Shown piece after piece: positions 8,260-16,498 of a DNA stretch of 31,113 nt. Numbering within the stretch: the first letter of the stretch is position 1; each line of letters begins with the position of its first letter. The DNA is from UMGS1933 sp045593405 (GTDB taxonomy: Bacteria > Bacillota > Clostridia > TANB77 > CAG-508), in contig JAZNWN010000034.1 of the NCBI GenBank assembly GCA_045593405.1, positions 1 to 31,113 of the forward strand. Direction: 5' to 3'. The notes under the pieces were generated by a model. The model worked only from the letters and a program-made list of their open reading frames with translations, had not been told where the DNA came from and did no database searches. Both the position numbers and the translations under genes were made by a program.

Positions 8260-8331
8260 TGGGGTAGTAGGATTCGAACCTACGAAATGTCGGAGTCAGA
8301 GTCCGATGCCTTACCACTTGGCGACACCCCA
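8256..8331 (-). tRNA. tRNA-Gln, anticodon CTG
   Basis: 76 nt including an encoded CCA. The acceptor stem TGGGGTG pairs with TACCCCA and is followed by G73 and CCA. The D-arm contains CCAAGTGGTAAGG. The anticodon stem TCGGA/TCCGA encloses the loop CTCTGAC, giving anticodon CTG (reads CAG). The T-arm is GTAGGTTCGAATCCTAC. G73 and the U1-A72 pair are usual for bacterial tRNA-Gln. It is the only tRNA in the window, so it says nothing about how CGG is read. Confidence 0.93.
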
Positions 8332-8342
8332 ATATAAAATTA

Positions 8343-8386
8343 TTTTAGCATAAAAATATAAAAAATGGAATATTTTTATGCTAAAA
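8343..8386 (-). terminator. Terminator hairpin of nadE
   Basis: A perfect 16-bp inverted repeat TTTTAGCATAAAAATA / TATTTTTATGCTAAAA between the nadE stop and the tRNA gene. Confidence 0.75.
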
Positions 8387-8389
8387 CTA

Positions 8390-9115
8390 TTAGTTCCTAT
8401 GATAAACAGGTATAAGGACTCTCTTGTGCTCAGTCTGCTTATGCATTTTTTCTATTTTTTCCATAGAAGTTTGGTTAGACGTTTTTCCTGTAGTAATATA
8501 TTCTTCAATTTCTTTATATGTAATACCAAGTTTTTCTTCATCAGTTCCAAGTCCAAGTCCATCGTCAGGAGCTTTATTAATTATTTGAGAAGGGACTCCC
8601 AGAATCTTTCCAATTTCTAAAACTTCACTTACAGTAAATTCTGCAATAGGGTTAAAATCAGACGCATTATCGCCCCATTTTGTAGTATAGCCAATAAATT
8701 GTTCACATGCATTTCCTGTACCTGCAACTAAGTAATTATATTGTTGAGCAATTGTGTATAGTGTGGTCATTCTAAGCCTTGGTCTAATATTTATTGAAAC
8801 ATAAGGAGCAATATTAGTATTAATTTGTCCTTCTATTTCTAAACATAAATTTTCATAAACAGAGCTTAAATCTATTGTTAGCATTTCAACACCAAAAGCA
8901 TCAGCAACTAGTTTAGCATCTTCTAAATCTTGGGCAATAGATGAACAGGGCATAGCTACAGTTAGAACATTTTCTTTTCCTAAAGCCTTAACACATAAAC
9001 CAATAACAACAGCAGAATCTTTACCACCACTATTGCCAATAACAACACCATTAGCCCCACAATTTTGTATATATTGTCTTATCCAATTAACAATTAAATT
9101 AATTTCATTTTCCAT
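8390..9115 (-). CDS. nadE: NAD+ synthetase, ammonia-dependent form
   Basis: Last step of NAD synthesis: amidates deamido-NAD with ATP and ammonia. 241 aa without a glutaminase domain, which indicates the ammonia-using form. The ATP-PPase P-loop is GNSGGKDSAVV (about 28-38). Further family signatures are GTGNACEQFIGYTTKWGD (about 130-147) and KAPDDGLGLGTDEEKLG (about 178-194). The ATG at 9115 follows AAAGGAG. nadD lies upstream on the same strand, separated by a repeat, so a NAD-synthesis pair is likely. Confidence 0.95.
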   Translation of the reverse strand: MENEINLIVNWIRQYIQNCGANGVVIGNSGGKDSAVVIGLCVKALGKENVLTVAMPCSSIAQDLEDAKLVADAFGVEMLTIDLSSVYENLCLEIEGQINTNIAPYVSINIRPRLRMTTLYTIAQQYNYLVAGTGNACEQFIGYTTKWGDNASDFNPIAEFTVSEVLEIGKILGVPSQIINKAPDDGLGLGTDEEKLGITYKEIEEYITTGKTSNQTSMEKIEKMHKQTEHKRVLIPVYHRN

Positions 9116-9155
9116 AGTGAATAACTCCTTTCTTATGTATTAAAATTGTAAGATT

Positions 9156-9303
9156 CACTAGCCCAACGCAGGGGCTTATATTTTATTTTTAGAGCGACTC
9201 CGGGGTGACCGCTGTAGAAAATGTTTGAACGAAGTGAATTACATTTTCTAGGATGGGGCAGTGAAAAAAAATAAAATATATAACCCCGACGAGATTGGAC
9301 GGA
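9156..9303 (+). repeat. ~150-bp dispersed repeat, copy 2
   Basis: Inverted relative to the copy at 7250-7400, with the same terminal repeats (CAGGGGCTTATATTTTATT and AATAAAATATATAACCCC) and the same central 10-bp stem. It starts with TAGCCCAACGCAGG (9159-9172), a 14-mer that also begins the element at 27042. It is inserted between nadD and nadE. Confidence 0.75.
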
Positions 9304-9309
9304 TGGTTT

Positions 9310-9915
9310 TTATAAATACAAATTATTTTTTTCTATATAATTAATCACCTCATCAGGTAACAAATACTTAACACTATTCTTATTTTTAATTTCATTTCTA
9401 ACAAAAGTAGAACTTAAATTTGTTCTAAGTGAAATATTTGCTTTTATAAATCTAGAAGCATATTTTAAAAGCAATTCATGATTTTTAATTATTTCTTCCA
9501 CATTATCTTCATCTCTTGCAAGAAGTATAACTTTAAATCTATTTAATAACTGCTCTATCTCATACCAAGTATCTATTTTTTTAAGATTATCTGTACCTAT
9601 AATGAGTCTAATTTCATAATCAGGGTATTTCTTTTGCATGGCTTGCAAAGTTTCAAAGGTATAAGGCTGTGTAGGCGAATTAAATTCAATATCAGAGACC
9701 TCAAAATTTATATTTTTCTGGCATACTAAACTAAGCATATTAAATCTATGCTCGTCCGAAATTAATCCATCTTTATTATATTTATTGCTAACAGGAACAA
9801 ATATAATTTTTTGAATATTATCATCACTGTTTAATAACTGCTCTGCAAAAGAAAAATGAGAAAAAAGAGGGGGATTAAAAGACCCACAAAATAAAGCTAT
9901 AACTTTTTTATTCAT
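9310..9915 (-). CDS. nadD: Nicotinate-nucleotide adenylyltransferase (atypical active-site motif)
   Basis: Adenylyl transfer from ATP to nicotinate mononucleotide, the step before NadE; 201 aa. The Rossmann start is KVIALFCGSFNPPLFSHFS. The usual (T/H)xGH motif is LFSH here, so the first His/Thr and the Gly are replaced while the last His is kept. The C-terminal ISSTxIR-type motif is present as LSSTFVR (about 170-176). The ATG at 9915 is preceded by GAGGTG; a TTG 12 bp upstream is less likely. The placement next to nadE supports the function. Confidence 0.85.
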   Translation of the reverse strand: MNKKVIALFCGSFNPPLFSHFSFAEQLLNSDDNIQKIIFVPVSNKYNKDGLISDEHRFNMLSLVCQKNINFEVSDIEFNSPTQPYTFETLQAMQKKYPDYEIRLIIGTDNLKKIDTWYEIEQLLNRFKVILLARDEDNVEEIIKNHELLLKYASRFIKANISLRTNLSSTFVRNEIKNKNSVKYLLPDEVINYIEKNNLYL

Positions 9916-10032
9916 AAAACACCTCAAATTATTTTCTATATAATATATTATATTTTAAGGAATTGCAAGAAGCTTTTTGTGTTTTGTGTTTTGTTTTTGG
10001 TATTTGGTATTTGGAAGATTGGATTACAAACG

Positions 10033-10060
10033 TGTAGGGGTAGGCATCTGCGCCTACCCA
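10033..10060. repeat. GTAGGGG...CCTACCC palindrome (dispersed short repeat)
   Basis: GGGTAGGC / GCCTACCC palindrome starting GTGTAGGGG. The same layout (TGTAGGGG, inner complement, CCC) is seen at 20436-20460 and partly at 5382-5418. The surrounding 9930-10118 is low-complexity (TTTTGTG and TATTTGG repeats) without a gene. Confidence 0.5.
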
Positions 10061-10118
10061 AAAGGGCAAGGACGGCTCCTTGTATTCCAAATTCTAAACA
10101 CCAAAAACGGAATACAAA

Positions 10119-10574
10119 TTAAAACCTTCTATAGTTTCGTGCACGATTACATCCACATCCGCAAGTGTTAGCTCCTAAAACATTGTTATCATCATTATTA
10201 TTGCAATTATTATTGTTGTTATTATTTGCATTTATATCATCTAATAAATCTTGAAGTGATGCATTTGCAGTATTAGTATTATTATTTGAATTAGTGTTGT
10301 TTTGTAAAATATCAGCAATTGTATTACATAAACAATTATTATTATAGTTTTCATCACAAAGTCTAGATACTAAAAATGCGGTTAAAAAGGCTAGAATTGT
10401 ATATGCTAAAGTTGCAATTAAAAATGTTTCATCAAAAAAAGCGAAAGTAATAACTATAAAAAATGCAAATATAGCTGCTGCAACAGCAATTGGATTGTTT
10501 AGTATTTTTTGCAAAATTATAGAAATTATTATTACTGCTATTGGGAAAGCAAAGAATATTAAAAGAGTATTCAT
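10119..10574 (-). CDS. Asn-rich membrane protein, DUF2651-like N-terminus
   Basis: 151 aa. Residues 1-70 are hydrophobic and hold two to three membrane segments (IFFAFPIAVIIISIIL, then AVAAAIFAFFIVITFAFF, then ATLAYTILAFLTAFLV), with an FxxETF-like motif similar to small DUF2651 membrane proteins. Residues 75-140 are almost pure Asn with some Asp and Cys, and the end is Cys/Arg-rich (CGCGCNRARNYRRF). A well-placed GGAGGTAG precedes the ATG. Function unknown; the Asn-rich tail is probably exposed and disordered. Confidence 0.7.
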   Translation of the reverse strand: MNTLLIFFAFPIAVIIISIILQKILNNPIAVAAAIFAFFIVITFAFFDETFLIATLAYTILAFLTAFLVSRLCDENYNNNCLCNTIADILQNNTNSNNNTNTANASLQDLLDDINANNNNNNNCNNNDDNNVLGANTCGCGCNRARNYRRF

Positions 10575-10640
10575 TTTTATCTACCTCCATATGTAGCTTT
10601 ATATATAATATGAAGATAGATATATTATTGTGAAAAAAAA

Positions 10641-10712
10641 TAAGGGTCGCACACTTGGACGACCCGGATTGTATTTTTTAAAATTTCGGGTTGCCCAAGT
10701 GTGCGACCCTTA
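10641..10712 (-). terminator. Terminator of smc with an 18-bp stem
   Basis: TAAGGGTCGCACACTTGG (10641-10658) and its exact complement (10695-10712), extended by a partly paired inner stem. On the minus strand it begins 30 bp past the smc stop and is followed by TTATTTTTTTT. The GTAAGGGTCGC end resembles other short repeats here, so a repeat element may have been adopted as terminator. Confidence 0.8.
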
Positions 10713-10741
10713 CAGTACATTTTAAAAAAATATATCAAAAT

Positions 10742-13700
10742 TTATTTCAATTTCATAGAAAGCAATTTACTGATTCCGTTTTCCTCCATTGTAATACCAT
10801 AAACAGTATTTGCAACTTCCATAGTACCTTTTCTATGAGTTATTACTAAAAATTGAGTATGTTTTGTAAAGTTTTTTAAGTAATCTGCGAATCTATATAC
10901 ATTTACATCGTCTAATGCAGCTTCAATTTCATCTAATACGCAGAATGGTGCTGGATTAATTTTTAGTATTGCGAAAAGTAATGCAATTGCTGTAAATGCT
11001 TTTTCTCCTCCTGATAGAAGTGTCATACTTTGTAGTTTTTTTCCAGGTGGTTGGACTTCAATTTCTATGCCACATTCTAAAATATTTTCTTCATCAGTTA
11101 ATTTTAATTCTGCTTTACCTCCACCAAACAACTCTGAAAAAACTTCTCCAAAATTTTTATTAATAATTTTAAATTGTTTTTCAAATTGTTCCTTCATGGT
11201 TTTAGTCATTTCTAAGATTACTTTTTTTAGTTTGTTACTAGAGTTTTCTAAATCTAGTCTTTGTTCGCACATAAAGTCATATCTTTCCTTAGTTTGCTTA
11301 TACTCTTCAATTGAGTCAATGTTTATGCTACCTAGAGATTTAATTTCTTCACGCAATTCTTTTACTTTTTTTGTGGTTTGAGAAACATTAGCTGGCTTCT
11401 CATAATTTTCAGCATTACTTGGAGTAAGCTCATAATCTTCCCACATTTTATTTATAATCTGTTCTAATTCAACCTCTAATTTGGATTTTTTTACTTCTAA
11501 TTTAGAAATTTGAGATTTTAGGTTTTCTATTGTTTCAAATTGTGCTAGAATTTCTTCTTCAGTTTTTGCAAGTTTATCATTTTTAGAAATACGTTCTTGT
11601 TTTAAATCATCTACTCTAGAAGAAGCTCCATTTACTTCTCTTTTTATTTCTTCAATTTTATTTTTTAAAGATGCGATTTCATTTTCTAAGCTTTCATTGT
11701 CTTGTAATATTTTTTCTCTTTGACCTTTTTTCACATCTATGGCTTTTTGATTGTTCTCAATATCTTGATTAATCCTGTCAATTATTTCATCTAAAGAATT
11801 ATTACTTTCATCAAAAGATGAAACAGAAATTTTTAAATTAGTAATATCAAAATTTAAGTCATCGATATATTTTTGAGTATCTTTATTTTTTTCAGCAAAT
11901 GTTTTTATTTCTATACTTAAAGCAGAAGTCTCTTGCTCCATTGCTTGCATTTCTTGTTCTAAAGCTAGCTTCTTGTTTTTATTAGCAACTTTATTTTGGT
12001 TAATTTCTATAACTTCTTGTTTTAGGTTATTAAGAGTAGTTTCTAATTTTGAAATAGATTCCTCTAGAGAAAGAATTCTTTGTTTTTCAGTTGCATATAC
12101 TATTTCTTTCTCTTGAGAAGTTTTTTCTAAGCTCATAACTTCTTCTAATAAATCAGAAATACTGTTTTCATAAAGTTCTTTTTCTTTAGTTATTTTTTCA
12201 ATTTCAGAATTTAATTTACTTAGTTCTTTTTCTAAAGTTTTAATTTGTGTAGCTCTTCCTATAATATTCGAAGATTTTTGGGTTACAGAACCACCAGTCA
12301 TACTTCCAGCAGGGCTTATAATATCTCCTTGAAGGGTTACAATTTTAAAACTGTAGCTATTTTGGCGAGCGAGTATTATTGCAGTATCCATATTGTCTAC
12401 AACAATTATTTTTCCAAGAAGATTTAATATAATTCCTTCGTATTTTTTATCAGCTTTAACAAGATCAGCAGCAACTCCAATTACACCACTTAAATTATTT
12501 TTAATTAATCTGTCTACTTTTTTACCTTTAACAGAAGATATTGGTAAAAATGATGCTCTTCCAAGTTTATTATTTCTTAAATAATCTATCATTTTTTTTG
12601 CATTTTCTTCTGTATCAGTAACTATATTTTGCAAAGTTCCTCCAAGAACCATTTCAATTGCAGTTTGGTATTTCTCTGGAACAGAAATTAGGTTGGCTAA
12701 AACACCATGCATACCCTTACTTAAAGAACTGTTTTTTTCACATTCTAAAAGTAATTCTTTAACACTTCTTTGGTAGCCTTCCTTTTCTTTTTCCATATCA
12801 ACTAAGAATTTATATTTAGATTGTTTCAATCTATATTCCATAGTAAGATTATTAATTTTTGTTTCATAGTCTTTAATTTTAGTAGAACATTCTTCTTTTT
12901 TGTTATTAATTTCTTCTAAACGTTTTTGAAAATCATTTCTTTGTTTTTCAATTTCAGAAAAAGTTTTTGAGATATCAGATTTTAATAATCTTTTTTGATC
13001 TAAATCAGAAATTGTATTTGACATTTCATCGCTTATGACTTTTTCTCTTTTTAGCATATTTTCGTTATTAATATCAAGTGTATTTATTGCTTCTTTTTTC
13101 TCGTATTTTAAGTCTGTATTTTCTTCAATTTTTTTCTTTTTAGCTTCAATTTTAGATTCTTCTTCTGTAAGTTTACTAGATAATTCTTCTAGAGCTTTTT
13201 CTTTTTCTTCTAATTCTTTGGCAAATTTTTCTCTATTGTTTGAAAGATTAGTTTTCTTTTCAATTCTAGATATTTTTTCATCTTCTAATTCAGAAATTCT
13301 TGAAGTTAAATCATCAATATCTTTTAAATATCTATCAAAATTATCTTTATTATTTGCAATTCTCTCATTTGCAACATTTATATCTGAATTTATTTTTTCT
13401 ATTTGTTTACTACTCTCAAAACTTAAGTTTTGAGCAGCTTCAATAGAATTAGTTAATTCATCTAATTCTATTTTTAAGTTTTGTTTTAAACCTTGTAAAA
13501 CATTTTGTTTATTTTCTTCAGACTGTTTTTGGGACATGAAAATTTCGGTATCTTTTAAAATTTCAGAAATCTTTTCTTTGTAGATATCTATATTATATAA
13601 AAATAAACCTATTTCAATACTTTTTAATTCTTCTCTTAAACCCAAGAATTTTTTTGCTTTTTCAGATTGAAGTCTTAAAGGTTCAATATTTGATTCTATT

Positions 13701-14291
13701 TCTGATAAAATATCATTAATTCTAAGTAAATTTAGTTTAGTTTGTTCTAATTTCTTCTCGGATTCTTGCTTTCTAGTTCTGTATTTTACAATACCTGCAG
13801 CTTCTTCAAAAATACGACGTCTATCTTCAGATTTATTACTTAAAATCTCATCTATTTTACCTTGACCAATAATTGAGTATCCGGTCTCTTCCAATACCTG
13901 TGTCCATAAAAAGCTCTAAAACATCTTTTAATCTACAAGGAGTTTTGTTTATAAAATAACCAGATTCACCATTTCTATAAATTCTTCTAGTAACAGTAAC
14001 TTCTGTATATTCAATAGGTAGCTTTCCATCAGTATTATCTATAACAATAGAGGCTTCAGCAAAGCCTAAAGATTTTCTACTTTGAGTACCTGCAAAAATA
14101 ATGTCCTCGGTTTTACTTCCTCTTAAGGATTTCATACTTTGTTCTCCAAGAACCCATCTTATGCTATCTGCAATATTACTTTTACCAGAACCATTTGGCC
14201 CGATAACTGTAGTAATACCTGGCATAAATTCTAAATTTGTTTTATCTGCAAAAGACTTAAAGCCTTGCAATTCTAATCTTTTTAAATACAT
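10742..14291 (-). CDS. smc: Chromosome segregation ATPase SMC (needs one +1 frameshift at CGG, complement of 13881-13883)
   Basis: Structural-maintenance-of-chromosomes ATPase of the condensin complex; 1182 aa when joined, the usual size. The Walker A loop GPNGSGKSN is near residue 32. Long coiled coils flank a hinge at about 500-680. The signature LLSGGEKAFTAIALL and the Walker B stretch CVLDEIEAALDD are near the C-terminus. Without recoding the frame breaks at codon 137 and stops 8 codons later, separating Walker A from Walker B; neither part alone could hydrolyse ATP. Skipping the C gives TGIGRD-G-YSIIGQGKIDEIL, the strongly conserved segment. The P-site codon is GAC. No in-frame CGG occurs in the other 1181 codons. 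Confidence 0.94.
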
Positions 14292-14385
14292 TTTAAATCA
14301 CCCTGAACTTCGACAAAATACCTACATATCATATATTAAAATTGAAAAATTATCAAGATTTTTCAAAGAATTTGTAAATAGAAAA

Positions 14386-14414
14386 TAGAGGCAGTCAAAA
14401 GTTGTCTGCCTCTA
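14386..14414 (-). terminator. Terminator of the CofE-like gene
   Basis: 9-bp stem TAGAGGCAG / CTGCCTCTA followed on the minus strand by TTTTCTATTT. Confidence 0.8.
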
Positions 14415-14431
14415 CTTTTATATAAATATAA

Positions 14432-15619
14432 TTATTCATTTGATAAATTATCAAAATAACCTTGTATAAATACTACTGGAGTTCCCTTATCACCACTACC
14501 AGAAGTTAAATCACATAAAGAACCAATTAAATCTGTTAATCTTCTTGGAGTTGTTCCCTGAGTTTGCATAGTACCTTTAAGGTCTTTGGCTTTTCCTTTT
14601 ATTTCAGTAATTATAGCTTGTTTTAACTCATCTCCATGTAATTCACCAAATTTATTGTCAGATAAATATTTTAATTTTAATTCATTTGGAGTACCATCTA
14701 AACCTGGAGTATGTGCAGGAGAAACAACTGGGTCAGCAAGTTCCCAAATGCCACCAACAGGATCCTTAAAACATCCATCACCATAAACCATTACTTCTAT
14801 ATTTTTTCCAGTAATAGAGTTTAATTTTTCTTGAATTTTATTTACTAAGATATCTCCATGTTCTGGGAATAATTTTACTTTTTCTTCAGTTGCCTTATTA
14901 GAACCAAGTAATCCATACTTAGAATTATATCCACTTCCATTTATAGATGATGTTAAAATATCATCTAATCCTAAGACAACGTTTCCGCCAGCATTTTTTA
15001 AAAGTTTTTTCATTTTATTTCTAGTGTGGATATTTGCAACTAAAACATCTTTTGAATAATTTAATATTGTTTTTGGATTATTACTAAAAACAAAAGAAAC
15101 TTCGCAACCTTCTTCTTTTACTAAATCTCTATAGAAGTCTACCATATTAATTCCTGTAAAAGGATGAATATAATCACTAAAAATTTCATTATATTGTTCT
15201 TCTGATATAACACTTGATAAATCTAAATTGTTTTCCTCTAGGTAGTCTTCATTTAGAATACCATTACCTACTTCATCACTTGGAAAACTCAATTGAATGG
15301 TTACGTTTTTACATCCTCTAGCAATGGCTTTTAGTAAAACTGAAAATCTATTTCTACTTAAGATAGGGTTTAACAGGCCAATGTTTCCACTAGGAAATTT
15401 GTTTTTAATATCTTGAGCAATATTGTCTACAGTAGCATAATTGTTTTCAGATATTGCTACTACAGCTTCTGTTATTGCTACAACATCCTTATCTCTAAAT
15501 TCAAAATTCTCGTTTTCTTTTGCTTGCATTAGTGAGTTTACTACGATGCTTGCCAAATCATCATTGGCTTTGATAATAGGAGTTCTTATACCCCTTACGA
15601 CTGTTCCCACACTTCTCAT
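14432..15619 (-). CDS. CofE-like family protein (coenzyme F420-0:L-glutamate ligase family)
   Basis: 395 aa. It resembles the clostridial branch of the F420:gamma-glutamyl ligase family: an N-terminal VVRGIRTPII, then DVVAITEAVVA (about 47-57), then a metal/GTP-type region, and a C-terminal TTPRRLTDLIGSLCDL motif. True F420 ligases are near 250 aa and belong to F420-producing organisms. This long form occurs in many Firmicutes that are not known to make F420, so the real amino-acid acceptor is unknown. The ATG at 15619 has AAGGAGA 11 bp upstream; longer in-frame starts lack a ribosome site. Single-gene transcript with its own terminator. Confidence 0.7.
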   Translation of the reverse strand: MRSVGTVVRGIRTPIIKANDDLASIVVNSLMQAKENENFEFRDKDVVAITEAVVAISENNYATVDNIAQDIKNKFPSGNIGLLNPILSRNRFSVLLKAIARGCKNVTIQLSFPSDEVGNGILNEDYLEENNLDLSSVISEEQYNEIFSDYIHPFTGINMVDFYRDLVKEEGCEVSFVFSNNPKTILNYSKDVLVANIHTRNKMKKLLKNAGGNVVLGLDDILTSSINGSGYNSKYGLLGSNKATEEKVKLFPEHGDILVNKIQEKLNSITGKNIEVMVYGDGCFKDPVGGIWELADPVVSPAHTPGLDGTPNELKLKYLSDNKFGELHGDELKQAIITEIKGKAKDLKGTMQTQGTTPRRLTDLIGSLCDLTSGSGDKGTPVVFIQGYFDNLSNE

Positions 15620-15742
15620 GTAAAACACCATCTCCTTATTTAAAAATACTGACATATTATAACACAAATATATAAAAATAGTAAATAAAATACAGAAAAA
15701 AAATTAAATTAATTTAAGGTTAAAAAATAAAATTATAACCTA

Positions 15743-15770
15743 TTGCAATAATTTTATTTTATGATAAAAT
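15743..15770 (+). promoter_or_regulatory. Promoter of rubrerythrin
   Basis: TTGCAA (15743-15748), 16-bp spacer, TAAAAT (15765-15770) with an extended TG just upstream. It is 34 bp before the start codon. Confidence 0.65.
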
Positions 15771-15804
15771 AATAATAAAATTTTATATTAGTGGAGGGGT
15801 TATA

Positions 15805-16344
15805 ATGGACTTAAAAGGAACAAAAACAGAAAAAAATTTAATGGAGGCATTTGCAGGAGAGTCTCAAGCAAGAAATAAATATACATATTATGCAAGTAAA
15901 GCAAAAAAAGAAGGATATGAGCAAATAGCAGCAATATTCCAAGAAACAGCAGATAATGAAAAAGAGCATGCAAAATTATGGTTTAAATTATTACATGATG
16001 GAGCAGTTCCAGATACAGTAGAGAACTTAAAGGATGCAGCAGCAGGAGAAAACTATGAATGGACAGATATGTATGACAGAATGGCTAAAGAAGCTAAAGA
16101 AGAAGGATTTGATAAAATAGCATATCTATTTGAGGCAGTAGGAAAAATAGAAAAAGAGCATGAAGAAAGATATAGAAAACTATTAGCAAATGTAGAAAAT
16201 GGAACAGTATTTGAAGCTGGAGAAGTTAAAATATGGAAATGTAGAAATTGTGGGCATATAGTAGTAGGAACAAAAGCACCAGAAATTTGCCCAGTATGTG
16301 ATCACTCAAGAGCATATTTTGAAATAAAGGCAGAAAATTATTAA
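15805..16344 (+). CDS. rbr: Rubrerythrin
   Basis: Peroxide-reducing diiron protein of anaerobes, taking electrons from rubredoxin-type partners; 179 aa. The N-terminal four-helix domain carries the two ExxH-type iron ligand sets: EAFAGESQARNKY (about 14-26) with ETADNEKEH (about 47-55), and EAVGKIEKEHEERY (about 110-123). The C-terminal rubredoxin-like domain has CRNCG and CPVCD (about 146 and 162). GTGGAGGGG precedes the ATG. A rubredoxin gene at 27995 may encode an electron donor. Confidence 0.96.
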   Translation: MDLKGTKTEKNLMEAFAGESQARNKYTYYASKAKKEGYEQIAAIFQETADNEKEHAKLWFKLLHDGAVPDTVENLKDAAAGENYEWTDMYDRMAKEAKEEGFDKIAYLFEAVGKIEKEHEERYRKLLANVENGTVFEAGEVKIWKCRNCGHIVVGTKAPEICPVCDHSRAYFEIKAENY

Positions 16345-16353
16345 AAAAACAAA

Positions 16354-16375
16354 AAGGCACGTTTTTTCGTGCCTT
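16354..16375 (+). terminator. Hairpin after rubrerythrin
   Basis: 8-bp stem AAGGCACG / CGTGCCTT with a T6 loop; the following sequence is only moderately T-rich, so termination may be partial. Confidence 0.6.
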
Positions 16376-16431
16376 ATGTTATATTAAAGATTAGCTGAGC
16401 GTAGAGGGTTTATGATACTATAAGTATTTAA

Positions 16432-16471
16432 TATCAGCCGTTTTATAAAATATATAAATGGTAGGCTGATA
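16432..16471 (+). promoter_or_regulatory. Leader hairpin before the CDF transporter
   Basis: 8-bp stem TATCAGCC / GGCTGATA with a 24-nt AT-rich loop, ending about 17 bp before the ribosome site. I do not recognise a known riboswitch fold in 16376-16498; a role in regulation is only possible. Confidence 0.35.
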
Positions 16472-16498
16472 GTAGTAAATTATTTAAGAGGAGACAAA

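Noticed and set aside
8099..8353. Protein-coding frame through the tRNA-linked repeats
   Set aside because: It runs through repeat units and the antisense of the tRNA, has no ribosome site and no protein-like composition.
7250..9303. Composite transposon bounded by the two 150-bp inverted copies
   Set aside because: The enclosed genes are ordinary chromosomal genes (a tRNA, nadE, small peptides) and no transposase is present; the copies are more likely independent insertions.
10742..14291. Two separate genes for the SMC parts
   Set aside because: The first part has only Walker A and the second only the coiled coils, signature and Walker B; the join restores a highly conserved motif with no gap.
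16376..16498. Metal riboswitch before the CDF transporter
   Set aside because: Only one simple hairpin is visible; no conserved core of a known metal-sensing riboswitch could be recognised.
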